A stretch of DNA of 64,000 bases from Nitrososphaerota archaeon. GTDB lineage: Archaea > Thermoproteota > Nitrososphaeria_A > Caldarchaeales > JAVZCJ01. The notes beneath the pieces were generated by a model. It did no database searches, was not told the origin of the DNA, and saw only the letters and a program-made list of their open reading frames with translations. The stretch lies in the NCBI GenBank assembly GCA_038874475.1, contig JAVZCJ010000009.1, forward strand, positions 1 through 64,000. Direction: 5' to 3'. The translations under genes and the position numbers were made by a program. Of this stretch, positions 53,589-61,673 are shown piece after piece. Position 1 is the stretch's first letter; each line of letters starts with the position of its first letter.

Positions 53589-54082
53589 ACCATAGAATTC
53601 TTTATACTTATATTATTTACTTTAACTTCCTCTATTTTTTTATTGGAAATTGTATTTTCTTCTTTTTTAGAAATCGAAATTTTAGAAATATATCTATAAT
53701 TTCTAGGTTTCCCCTTTCTTTCTAATAGTCCTTGTCTTACTAAATCAAGTAATACATGAGATACTGCTGTTGAATTATAATTATATCCTCTTCTAGCTAC
53801 TTCTTCAACTACACTTGATAAACTTCTTTCTTCAGAAAACCATCCTTCTTTATAAATTGTTTCTATTAAATCTCTACAAGTTAAATTATCTGGCTTTCTT
53901 TTTTGAATTATTTCACTTTTTATTTCTTGCTCTTTTTCTATTATAGCTTTTTCTTCTAAATTGCTTTTAAATGCTGAAACAACATTTTTAATAGCTTTTT
54001 CAAGGTCTTTTTGAGGGCATTCAAGTTCTACTTCTATAGAACCTATTTTTAATCTTACTTTTACAGGGTTTTCATTACTCAT
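53585..54082 (-). CDS. Winged-helix protein, paralogue family member 4
   Basis: 165 residues. N-terminal KVRLKIGSIEVELECPQKD hairpin and helix, a charged linker, then the winged helix GWFSEERSLSSVVEEVARRGYNYNS...LLERKGKPRNYRYI, very close to the gene at 49712. The tail is Lys/Asn-rich. Transcribed towards the AOR gene and overlapping its stop by 4 nt. It shares a divergent promoter region with nurA, so it could control nurA-herA or itself. Confidence 0.65.
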   Translation of the reverse strand: MSNENPVKVRLKIGSIEVELECPQKDLEKAIKNVVSAFKSNLEEKAIIEKEQEIKSEIIQKRKPDNLTCRDLIETIYKEGWFSEERSLSSVVEEVARRGYNYNSTAVSHVLLDLVRQGLLERKGKPRNYRYISKISISKKEENTISNKKIEEVKVNNISIKNSMV

Positions 54083-54156
54083 ATTTTTTCACCAATTGAT
54101 CAAATTGAGCAACATTTATAAGCACGGAAATATTATTATTTAATGGTTGAAAAGCG
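54083..54156. promoter_or_regulatory. Divergent promoter region of winged-helix gene 4 and nurA
   Basis: 74 bp. An 8 bp palindrome TTGATCAA (54096-54103) lies close to the minus-strand start, and a TATA-like ATTTATAAG at about 54114-54122 serves nurA. The palindrome could be an operator for the adjacent winged-helix protein; this is conjecture. Confidence 0.35.
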
Positions 54157-55221
54157 GTGCAAAGCAAACAAGAAAGTTTAATACCTTTAAACAAAACCTC
54201 TTTACACCTAGATATAATTAATAGTACTTATTTAAAAGCTTTTTCTAATCTGGGATTAATCTCTTTAAATAAAATAAATAATAATGAATACTTTTTTCCT
54301 GTGCTAGAGAAAAATATTAATGATGATGATCAAAATGAAGATATCTTGATAATAGATATTAAACAAGGAAAACCTATTTCTTTTTCAATAAAGCCTATTG
54401 AAATTAAAAAACCTATAATTGCTATAGATACTTCATCTATTAAAATAGCAGAAAATAGTGAAGGTTTTATAATCGCTATAAGAGGTGCAATAATACATCG
54501 TTTTTTAAATAAAGCCTCAGCTTATTTAATAGGGCCTTTTCCATTCTATGTTTGTGAAGAAAATTCTCATTTAATTTATAATAGGCTTAGAAATATATTT
54601 TTTGGATTAAAAGAAAATGTTAACCCGCCATTACTTGAGCATATTTCTAAAAGAATAGGAAATTTATTTGACCGTTGGCTTCAAATTTATGTTGCTGAAA
54701 AATTTTCAGATTCTATTCTTCTTTTTGATGGTTCTCTTACAGCCGGAACAATAGATAGTCCAATTTCTATTATGAAATACATAATTGAAACTGCTCAAAA
54801 AAATAATAATATAATCATGGCTTTTTCAAAAATGACTAGATTAAGAATTCATGGTATAAGAATAACAGAAATTCAAAGTAAAGAACCATATCCATACGTA
54901 GTTAATATTGATAATTGTTTAAAACAAATGAAGTATAAATGTTTTGGAAATATTTATGTTGCACGTTTATCTCCTTTTCCATTTTCTTATAGATTAGATA
55001 TTGCGCCATTTTCAAAAGATAAGCATATAGAAGCATTAGGAATATTATTAAATAATGATGCTATAATTTATGGATATCCTGAAACTCTATTATTAGCTCA
55101 TGTTTTATCAACTTTTAATAAAATAGATGTTATTGGATTTCAAAGATTGCTTGCAAGCGAATTTAATTTTCCAATATATGAAAATGAAGATATTAGAGAA
55201 ACTTTATTTCAACCATTTTAA
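54157..55221 (+). CDS. nurA: NurA 5'-3' nuclease
   Basis: End-resection nuclease that works inside or beside the HerA hexamer. Catalytic acids: PIIAIDTSSIKIAE and ILLFDGSLTAG, the two conserved Asp motifs of the NurA RNase-H-like fold. The 354 residues fit. The start is GTG; the ATG 16 nt upstream is out of frame. herA follows after 15 nt. mre11 and rad50, often adjacent in archaea, are not next to it here. Confidence 0.87.
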   Translation: MQSKQESLIPLNKTSLHLDIINSTYLKAFSNLGLISLNKINNNEYFFPVLEKNINDDDQNEDILIIDIKQGKPISFSIKPIEIKKPIIAIDTSSIKIAENSEGFIIAIRGAIIHRFLNKASAYLIGPFPFYVCEENSHLIYNRLRNIFFGLKENVNPPLLEHISKRIGNLFDRWLQIYVAEKFSDSILLFDGSLTAGTIDSPISIMKYIIETAQKNNNIIMAFSKMTRLRIHGIRITEIQSKEPYPYVVNIDNCLKQMKYKCFGNIYVARLSPFPFSYRLDIAPFSKDKHIEALGILLNNDAIIYGYPETLLLAHVLSTFNKIDVIGFQRLLASEFNFPIYENEDIRETLFQPF

Positions 55222-55236
55222 AAAAAGTGATTTAAA

Positions 55237-56712
55237 ATGAAAATATTAAAGAAAGAGAAAAATTCAATACAAATAATATGTTTTCCAGAAGATGTTGAAG
55301 TACAGAAAGGAGATTATCTAATTGCTGAAGAAGAAAATGGAAAATATGCATTATTACAAGTAATAGATGTAAATTATGCTCAAACACCTGGAATACTTGA
55401 AGATTTACTTAGAACAATGTCTCTTGAAAAAATAGATACGAATTTTATAGACCCTTTTGATACAAATTCTTTTACACTTTTAATAAAAGATGCTAGAATT
55501 GTTTCAACAAAAATACGTGCAATTGCTGAAGGAGAAAATCTTATTTTTGGGAGTTCTTGGTTACCATCTAGATTTAAATCTTTTATAAGGAAAGCAGATA
55601 TTAATACTCTTTATAGATTAATTAAAGTAGATGGATATAGAAAAATAAATATTGGAAAAGTTTCTGGACAAGATTTTTACATAAATGCTGAAGCATTTGA
55701 TGGAAGATTAACAATCATAACTGGAAAGAAAGAAACTGGAAAATCCCATATAGCAAAAATAATAATTTCTTCACTTATTGAATATGGAGCAAAATGTATA
55801 GTATTTGATATTAATGGAGAATATGTAAATTTAAATAAGAATAAGCTAGGAGAGCCAAGTAAATTAGCTAATAAAATTAAAATCCTGATTCCTGGAGAAA
55901 ACTTTAAAGTAACAATAAAAGATGCTGGATTGAAAGTATTGCTCGATGTTCTTGAGTATGTATATAATACTCCTGGAACAAGTTGTAGAGAATTTGCAAG
56001 AATTTGGCATACAATTGAGCATAAAAAGATGTCTTTAACCATTGAAGAGTTAATAGAATTCATACAAAGGGCATCTATTCATGAATCTGTTAGAGACGCA
56101 TTAATTTCTAGAATGCTTGCATTAAAATCTTCTCGCTTTTTTACGAATAATGAAAATGAAGCTACATCTCTAATGGATGAAATAAATTCTATTGATGATG
56201 GAACATTAATTATAATCGATATGAAAAGTCTTATTCCTATAACTAGAAAAATAGTTGTTGAATACATATTAAGCAAGCTTGGAAGTCTCCTTAAAGATGA
56301 TAGAATTCCTCCTATTTTCTTATTAGCTGAAGAAGCACATTTGTATATTAGAAATACTTATTGGGATGATTTAGTAACTAGAATGAGACATTTTGGTTTA
56401 TTCCCTATTTTTGTTACAAATCAACCAGATTCTATACCAGAAACAATCTATAGACAAGCAGATAATATATTTTTATTTAATTTCACAAATGAAAATGATT
56501 TAGACTTTATTTCCAAAGCTTCTAGAATAGATTCTGAAAGTATAAAATCTATTGTAAACCAGCTTCCTCCAAAACATTGTTTTATACTTGGCTATATTGT
56601 AGGAGATTTACCAATTGTAGTTAAGGTTAGAGATATGGATATTCAAACTATGGGCATGACTAAAAAATTCTTTAAAGAAAGAAAATCAATTCTAATTCAA
56701 AGAATGCTTTAA
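55237..56712 (+). CDS. herA: HerA bipolar DNA translocase/helicase
   Basis: Hexameric FtsK-HerA ATPase driving end resection with NurA. An N-terminal HAS-barrel of about 130 residues precedes the RecA-like domain. Walker A is GKKETGKS (163-170), Walker B IFLLAEEAH, and the arginine/sensor segment is FVTNQPDSIPETIYRQADN. The 491 residues fit. Coupled to nurA. Confidence 0.92.
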   Translation: MKILKKEKNSIQIICFPEDVEVQKGDYLIAEEENGKYALLQVIDVNYAQTPGILEDLLRTMSLEKIDTNFIDPFDTNSFTLLIKDARIVSTKIRAIAEGENLIFGSSWLPSRFKSFIRKADINTLYRLIKVDGYRKINIGKVSGQDFYINAEAFDGRLTIITGKKETGKSHIAKIIISSLIEYGAKCIVFDINGEYVNLNKNKLGEPSKLANKIKILIPGENFKVTIKDAGLKVLLDVLEYVYNTPGTSCREFARIWHTIEHKKMSLTIEELIEFIQRASIHESVRDALISRMLALKSSRFFTNNENEATSLMDEINSIDDGTLIIIDMKSLIPITRKIVVEYILSKLGSLLKDDRIPPIFLLAEEAHLYIRNTYWDDLVTRMRHFGLFPIFVTNQPDSIPETIYRQADNIFLFNFTNENDLDFISKASRIDSESIKSIVNQLPPKHCFILGYIVGDLPIVVKVRDMDIQTMGMTKKFFKERKSILIQRML

Positions 56713-56800
56713 ATAATTATTTCTTAAATTTCCCTTTATTGTATTCTTCCATAAACAAAAAGTTTATAATTTTTCCTTTTTATTTAAAATATGATAATAC

Positions 56801-57343
56801 ATGGATGTATTTGAAGCTATTAAAAGTAGGAGAAGTATAAGAGCTTTTCAAGAAAAAGAAATTCCAGAAGAATTTATTGAAAAAATTTTAGATTCTGCTA
56901 GATGGGCTCCTTCAGCAGGAAATACTCAACCATGGGAATTTATAATAGTTAAAGATAAAGAATTAAAAATGAAATTAGCTGAAGCAGCTTATGGGCAATA
57001 CTTTATAGTTGAAGCTCCTTTAGTAATAGTTGTTTGTACAAATATTAGAAAGTCTAGTTCAAGATATGGATCAAGAGGAGAAACACTTTATTCAATCCAA
57101 GATGCTGCAGCTGCAACTCAAAATATTCTTTTAAGTATTCATGCTCTTGGATTAGGAGCATGTTGGATTGGTGCATTCTCTGAAGAAAAAGTTAGTCTTA
57201 TTTTAAATATTCCAAAATATGTAAGACCCGTTGCTATATTGCCAATTGGATATCCTGCAGAAAAACCAAGTCCACCATCTAAAAGAAGAATAGATGAGAT
57301 TACATTCTTTGAAAAATATGGTTTGAAGTATGTTAAAAAATAA
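56801..57343 (+). CDS. Nitroreductase-family flavoprotein
   Basis: FMN-dependent oxidoreductase, 180 residues. AIKSRRSIRAFQ is the FMN-phosphate binding start, SARWAPSAGNTQPW the second motif, and GLGACWIGAFSEEKV and PIGYPAEKP the C-terminal FMN loop. Physiological substrate unknown (quinone, flavin or nitro compound). Single gene, convergent with the tiny basic protein gene. Confidence 0.9.
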   Translation: MDVFEAIKSRRSIRAFQEKEIPEEFIEKILDSARWAPSAGNTQPWEFIIVKDKELKMKLAEAAYGQYFIVEAPLVIVVCTNIRKSSSRYGSRGETLYSIQDAAAATQNILLSIHALGLGACWIGAFSEEKVSLILNIPKYVRPVAILPIGYPAEKPSPPSKRRIDEITFFEKYGLKYVKK

Positions 57344-57353
57344 AAAAGGAATT

Positions 57354-57413
57354 TTATTTCTTTGTTACCTTTTTCTTAACTTTCTTTGTAGCCTTCTTAC
57401 CACATTTAGACAT
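57354..57413 (-). CDS. 19-residue basic micro-protein
   Basis: ATG at 57411-57413 opens a 19-codon frame reading MSKCGKKA then T, K and V residues to the end, with 10 Lys, one Cys, and a TAA stop. It has the best-placed Shine-Dalgarno for its size: GGGTGA (57418-57423) 4 nt before the ATG. Upstream on the minus strand is an AATTATATATGATA promoter-like stretch near 57460. Too short for homology by eye; possibly a nucleic-acid-binding or ribosome-associated peptide. Convergent with the nitroreductase gene. Confidence 0.6.
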   Translation of the reverse strand: MSKCGKKATKKVKKKVTKK

Positions 57414-57566
57414 TCTTTCACCCTATTATACTATAATAAATATTGTTTTTATCATATATAATTGTTTCGTTTTTTAATAGGATAAAAAAATTTCATTTAA
57501 AATTTGGTTGCATTCAGAGAAAAATTTACATATAGGTATTAAATAAAATTCTACAAGTATTCAAGA

Positions 57567-59852
57567 ATGGAAAAAGAAAAAATTAGAGCCAGAATTAAAG
57601 TTTCAGGTATAGTTCAAGGAGTAGGTTTTAGACCATTTGTATATAGATTAGCTACTTCTCTAAAACTTAATGGTTTTGTAAAAAATATGGTTACAGGTGT
57701 TTTAATAGAAATTGAAGGCTCAAAAAAATCTATAGAAATATTTTTAAAACGTATTAAAGAAGATAAGCCATCTATTTCAAAGATAGAGAATATTCAAGTA
57801 GCTTTCCTTTCACCAATTGGTTATAAAAATTTTGAAATAAGTAAAAGTTCAGAAGATTTAGGGGAAGTATCTCTTGTTTCTCCAGATATAGCTATTTGTA
57901 ATGAATGCATAGAAGATATTTTAGATACAAATAATAGGAGATATAGATATCCGTTTACAAATTGTACACAATGTGGTCCAAGGTTTACAATAATAAAAGC
58001 TCTTCCATATGATAGAATTAATACTACGATGAGAAAATTTAAAATGTGTAAAGAATGTGAAGAAGAATACAATAATATTTTTGATAGACGCTATCATGCT
58101 CAACCAAACGCATGCCATTTATGTGGTCCAAAAATATGGTTTGAAGAGAAAAATAATAAAAATAAATTTTTTAATGAAGAAGCTATCGAGAAAACAATAG
58201 AAGCTATTCGTGAAGGGAAAATAATTGCTATAAAAGGTTTAGGAGGGTTTCATTTAGCATGCGATGCAACAAATGAATTGATTGTTAAAGAGCTTCGTAA
58301 AAGGAAGAATAGAATGTTTAAACCTTTTGCAATAATGAGTTTTAGTATTGATAAAATAAAAAATTTCTGTTATGTAAATGAATTTGAAGAAAGTATTTTA
58401 TCTTCAAATGAAAGACCAATAGTTCTACTTAGAAAAAAAGATGTAAATATCATAGCTGAAAGTGTCTCTCCTAATAATAATTACCTTGGTGTAATGCTTC
58501 CATATACTCCTTTACATTATTTAATTCTTAAAGAATTGAATAATATTGAAGCACTTGTAATGACAAGTGGGAATATAAAAGATGAACCTATAGTTACTAA
58601 AAATAAAATTGCTAGAATTAAACTTTCTAGATTAGCTGATGCTTTTTTAATGCATAATCGAGATATATATAATAGATGTGATGATTCTGTTGTTACTTTA
58701 ATTAATAATAAACCTTTATTTATAAGAAGAGCACGTGGATATGTTCCTTTACCAATAGAGATTCCTATAGAATCAAAAAAAGTAATTCTTGCATGTGGAG
58801 CAGAATTGAAAAATACTTTTTGTTTATTAATTGGTAAAAAAGCTTATTTAAGTCAACATATAGGTGATTTGGAAAATATTGAAACATTCAATTTCTTTAA
58901 AAATGCTATTAAGCATTTTACTAAATTATTTAGAGCTAATCCTGAAATAGTTGCTCATGATCTTCATCCAATGTATTTATCAACTGAATATGCTCTTAAT
59001 TTTGATGGAGAAAAAATTGCTATTCAACATCATCATGCTCATATTGCTAGTGTTTTAGCTGAACATAATATTAATGAATCTGTAATTGGTTTTTCATGCG
59101 ATGGTTTAGGATTAGGTTTAGATAATACTATATGGGGTGGAGAATTACTTTTATTAAATGGAATTGAAAAATTTGATAGGATTGGTTTCTTTGAACAAGT
59201 TTGTATGCCTGGAGGGGATTTAGCATCTAAGGAACCTCGTAGAATGGCTTTAAGCTATATGGCTAATGCTTTAGGGATTGATAATGAAATTGTTATAAAT
59301 TTTGCAGAAAAAGTTTTTAATGAAAATATAGAAATAATCCTTAAACAAATAAAGAATAAAATAAATTCTCCTATGACTTCTTCTCTTGGAAGACTTTTTG
59401 ATGCTGTTTCTTCAATGATTAGGCTTGTAGATATTAATGAATTTGAAGGGCATGCAGCAATAATGTTAGAACATATAGCAAATGAGAGTGTTAAAGATTT
59501 CTACAATTATAATATAAAAGGTAGTAAAAATTTAATTTTTGAAACAAAAAATATAATTTTAGAAATATTAGAAGATTTAAGAAAAAATATAGATCCATTT
59601 ATTATTTCAGCAAAGTTTCATAATACTATTGCAAAAATAATTATTGAAGCTATTTCTTTAGCTTCTAATGAATATGGAATAAATAAAATTGCTTTTAGTG
59701 GAGGAGTTTTTCAAAATATTTACCTTTTAAAAAGAATAAAAGAAAATCTTAAAGGAAATAATTTAGAAATTTTAATTAATGAGTTAGTTCCGCCAAATGA
59801 TGGTAATATATCTCTTGGCCAAGCTTATATTGCAGCTAAAATGTTAGATTAA
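57567..59852 (+). CDS. hypF: Carbamoyltransferase HypF
   Basis: Makes the cyanide ligands of NiFe-hydrogenase from carbamoyl phosphate. Domains in order: acylphosphatase (VQGVGFRPFVYR, about 14-25), two zinc fingers (CNECIEDI...CTQC and CKECEEEY...CHLC), the YrdC-like domain (about 205-390) and the Kae1-like domain with HHHAHIASVLAEH and a GHAA motif. The full-length 761 residues imply a NiFe-hydrogenase elsewhere in the genome. No other hyp gene is nearby. Its end overlaps the convergent peptidase gene by 9 bp. Confidence 0.95.
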   Translation: MEKEKIRARIKVSGIVQGVGFRPFVYRLATSLKLNGFVKNMVTGVLIEIEGSKKSIEIFLKRIKEDKPSISKIENIQVAFLSPIGYKNFEISKSSEDLGEVSLVSPDIAICNECIEDILDTNNRRYRYPFTNCTQCGPRFTIIKALPYDRINTTMRKFKMCKECEEEYNNIFDRRYHAQPNACHLCGPKIWFEEKNNKNKFFNEEAIEKTIEAIREGKIIAIKGLGGFHLACDATNELIVKELRKRKNRMFKPFAIMSFSIDKIKNFCYVNEFEESILSSNERPIVLLRKKDVNIIAESVSPNNNYLGVMLPYTPLHYLILKELNNIEALVMTSGNIKDEPIVTKNKIARIKLSRLADAFLMHNRDIYNRCDDSVVTLINNKPLFIRRARGYVPLPIEIPIESKKVILACGAELKNTFCLLIGKKAYLSQHIGDLENIETFNFFKNAIKHFTKLFRANPEIVAHDLHPMYLSTEYALNFDGEKIAIQHHHAHIASVLAEHNINESVIGFSCDGLGLGLDNTIWGGELLLLNGIEKFDRIGFFEQVCMPGGDLASKEPRRMALSYMANALGIDNEIVINFAEKVFNENIEIILKQIKNKINSPMTSSLGRLFDAVSSMIRLVDINEFEGHAAIMLEHIANESVKDFYNYNIKGSKNLIFETKNIILEILEDLRKNIDPFIISAKFHNTIAKIIIEAISLASNEYGINKIAFSGGVFQNIYLLKRIKENLKGNNLEILINELVPPNDGNISLGQAYIAAKMLD

Positions 59853-60998
59853 TATTTTTCCATTTTCCATTATTGTTATTTTTTCTCCATTCTTCTTTTC
59901 AATTTCCAATGTAATTTTTGGAGAAGTAACAAAATCCCAATGGAGTGAAGATGCTATATTCCCTCCATATCCTCTATTTTCTCCTATAGCAACATGTATT
60001 GAACCTTCAATTTTTTCATCAGTTAAAATATATCCTATAGCTTTTTTAATATGTGGATTTAAACCTATTCCCAATTCACAAATATTATTTGCTCCTATTT
60101 TTGAATATCTTTTTTCATCAATTTTCATACATTTCTCTACAGTATCTTTCAAATGATCAAAATTTTTCTTTGCATTGCTTTCTTCTAAAACAATTTTTCC
60201 ATTTTTGAAAACTAATAAAGCATCTTTAATAATTTTACCTGTAAATCTATCTCTTGTTAATGGACAAAATAAAGTTCCTTCTCCATATTCTTCAATAGGA
60301 GCAATAAATACTTCTCCTGCTGGAAGATTTGCTCCTACTTCTCCAATAGAAATATCTTCATCACTTATAATTCCATCATCTAAATTTATTCTTCTACCAT
60401 TTATTTTTAAATATAAATTAGTTCCTTTATTATCTATCGCATGAATTTTTACAGTTTCTTTAAATGCATTAGCAATTTTCATGCATTTTTCATTAAGCTT
60501 ATTATAATCTATTAATATTCCATTTATTATTATATCTTCTAATTTTCTAAGAGATATTTTAAAATATTTTGCTGCTTCAGGAGTTGGCCAACCTAAATAT
60601 AACCATTTCTTCCCCTTTTCATAAATGATATCTCTAATGGGTTGATTTGCTTCAGTATGTGCTTCAATTTTATCTCTTGGAATTTTAGTAGCTGTTATAG
60701 GGTCTTTGAAAAAGTCCATATTTATTATTATATCTGTTTTTTCTGTCATTCCTAATAAATGTTGTGGTGTTTTCCTAATGTATTCTATAGGTACTGATTC
60801 ATAATATCTTTTAAGGTAATTATCGCTTTGAGTTGAAAAATAAGGTATTCCTCCATTTTTAGCTATTTCTAAAGCTATTTCTTCAATAATATTTTGAAAA
60901 TAATTATTTCCACGAATTAAAACATTTTCTCCAATTTTTAAATTTATACATTTTACAACTATTTCAGCAACTTTTTTAATTTTTATTTTACTAACCAT
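59844..60998 (-). CDS. M29-family metallo-aminopeptidase
   Basis: 384-residue thermophilic aminopeptidase (AmpS/PepS type). Metal-binding regions: NLPAGEVFIAP with the first Glu, ELGIGLNPHIKKAIGY with the second, and the C-terminal HVAIGENRGYGG and SLHWDFV with the H-x-D ligands. HTEANQPIRD matches a conserved internal motif. Shine-Dalgarno GGAGTGA precedes the ATG. Role: cytosolic peptide turnover. Confidence 0.9.
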   Translation of the reverse strand: MVSKIKIKKVAEIVVKCINLKIGENVLIRGNNYFQNIIEEIALEIAKNGGIPYFSTQSDNYLKRYYESVPIEYIRKTPQHLLGMTEKTDIIINMDFFKDPITATKIPRDKIEAHTEANQPIRDIIYEKGKKWLYLGWPTPEAAKYFKISLRKLEDIIINGILIDYNKLNEKCMKIANAFKETVKIHAIDNKGTNLYLKINGRRINLDDGIISDEDISIGEVGANLPAGEVFIAPIEEYGEGTLFCPLTRDRFTGKIIKDALLVFKNGKIVLEESNAKKNFDHLKDTVEKCMKIDEKRYSKIGANNICELGIGLNPHIKKAIGYILTDEKIEGSIHVAIGENRGYGGNIASSLHWDFVTSPKITLEIEKKNGEKITIMENGKILI

Positions 60999-61085
60999 TC
61001 TTTATCACTCCTGCTTCTATTTTTTATTTTTTTAAAAATAAATTTAAACTTAAATATTTAAAAGATAAGAGTCAAAGATCTAACT

Positions 61086-61628
61086 TTAAATTAGCATGTC
61101 TCCATAAAGAGTATGTATCATATAAGGATTTCTTACTAGATATTCAATTATTGCTGAAAATTCATCACATATATCTTTAGGAGGAGCATACTGTTCTCTA
61201 ATTTTCTTTGCTTCTTCATCATTACGATAGTATTTATTGTGAATCTCTACTGGAACTAAAAGAACCCAATAGATAGTTGGAAGTCTTTCTATATCCATAT
61301 CTAAAAAAAGATAGTTCCCTTTGTATTTTAAAAAATGCCCATAATAAGGAAAATTTAATTTAAGATAATGTCTTTCATTTCCAAAATAATATACCATTCT
61401 AGCACTTGCACAAAATGCATAATAGAGTGGAAATTCTGGTACTTTAACTTCTTTTATTTTCTCTATTAACAATTCATGACCTTTATCTAAAATTTTCTCT
61501 AATTTCTCAATTTCTTCCTCACTAAGTTTTTCTATTTTTACTTCTTCTCCATTTATTTTTGCTATTATATATTTTTTGCTAGGGTCTCTTTCAATGATTT
61601 TTACTTCATATTCTTTTCCTTTTTCCAT
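61086..61628 (-). CDS. Hypothetical protein downstream of the toxin-like gene (candidate immunity protein)
   Basis: 180 residues, no family recognised. The first 60 residues form a beta-rich OB-like start (KEYEVKIIERDPSKKYIIAKINGEEVKIEKL) and a charged helix. The rest is aromatic- and Tyr-rich with an acidic balance (FPLYYAFCASARMVYYFGNE, YLFLDMDIE). GAGGTGA (61633-61639) precedes the ATG. It lies 45 bp downstream of the large nuclease-like gene on the same strand, the usual position of an immunity gene. That role is inference from position alone. Confidence 0.55.
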   Translation of the reverse strand: MEKGKEYEVKIIERDPSKKYIIAKINGEEVKIEKLSEEEIEKLEKILDKGHELLIEKIKEVKVPEFPLYYAFCASARMVYYFGNERHYLKLNFPYYGHFLKYKGNYLFLDMDIERLPTIYWVLLVPVEIHNKYYRNDEEAKKIREQYAPPKDICDEFSAIIEYLVRNPYMIHTLYGDMLI

Positions 61629-61673
61629 AACTTCACCTCTTGTATTTTTAAGAACTTAAATTTTAATTTTTAT

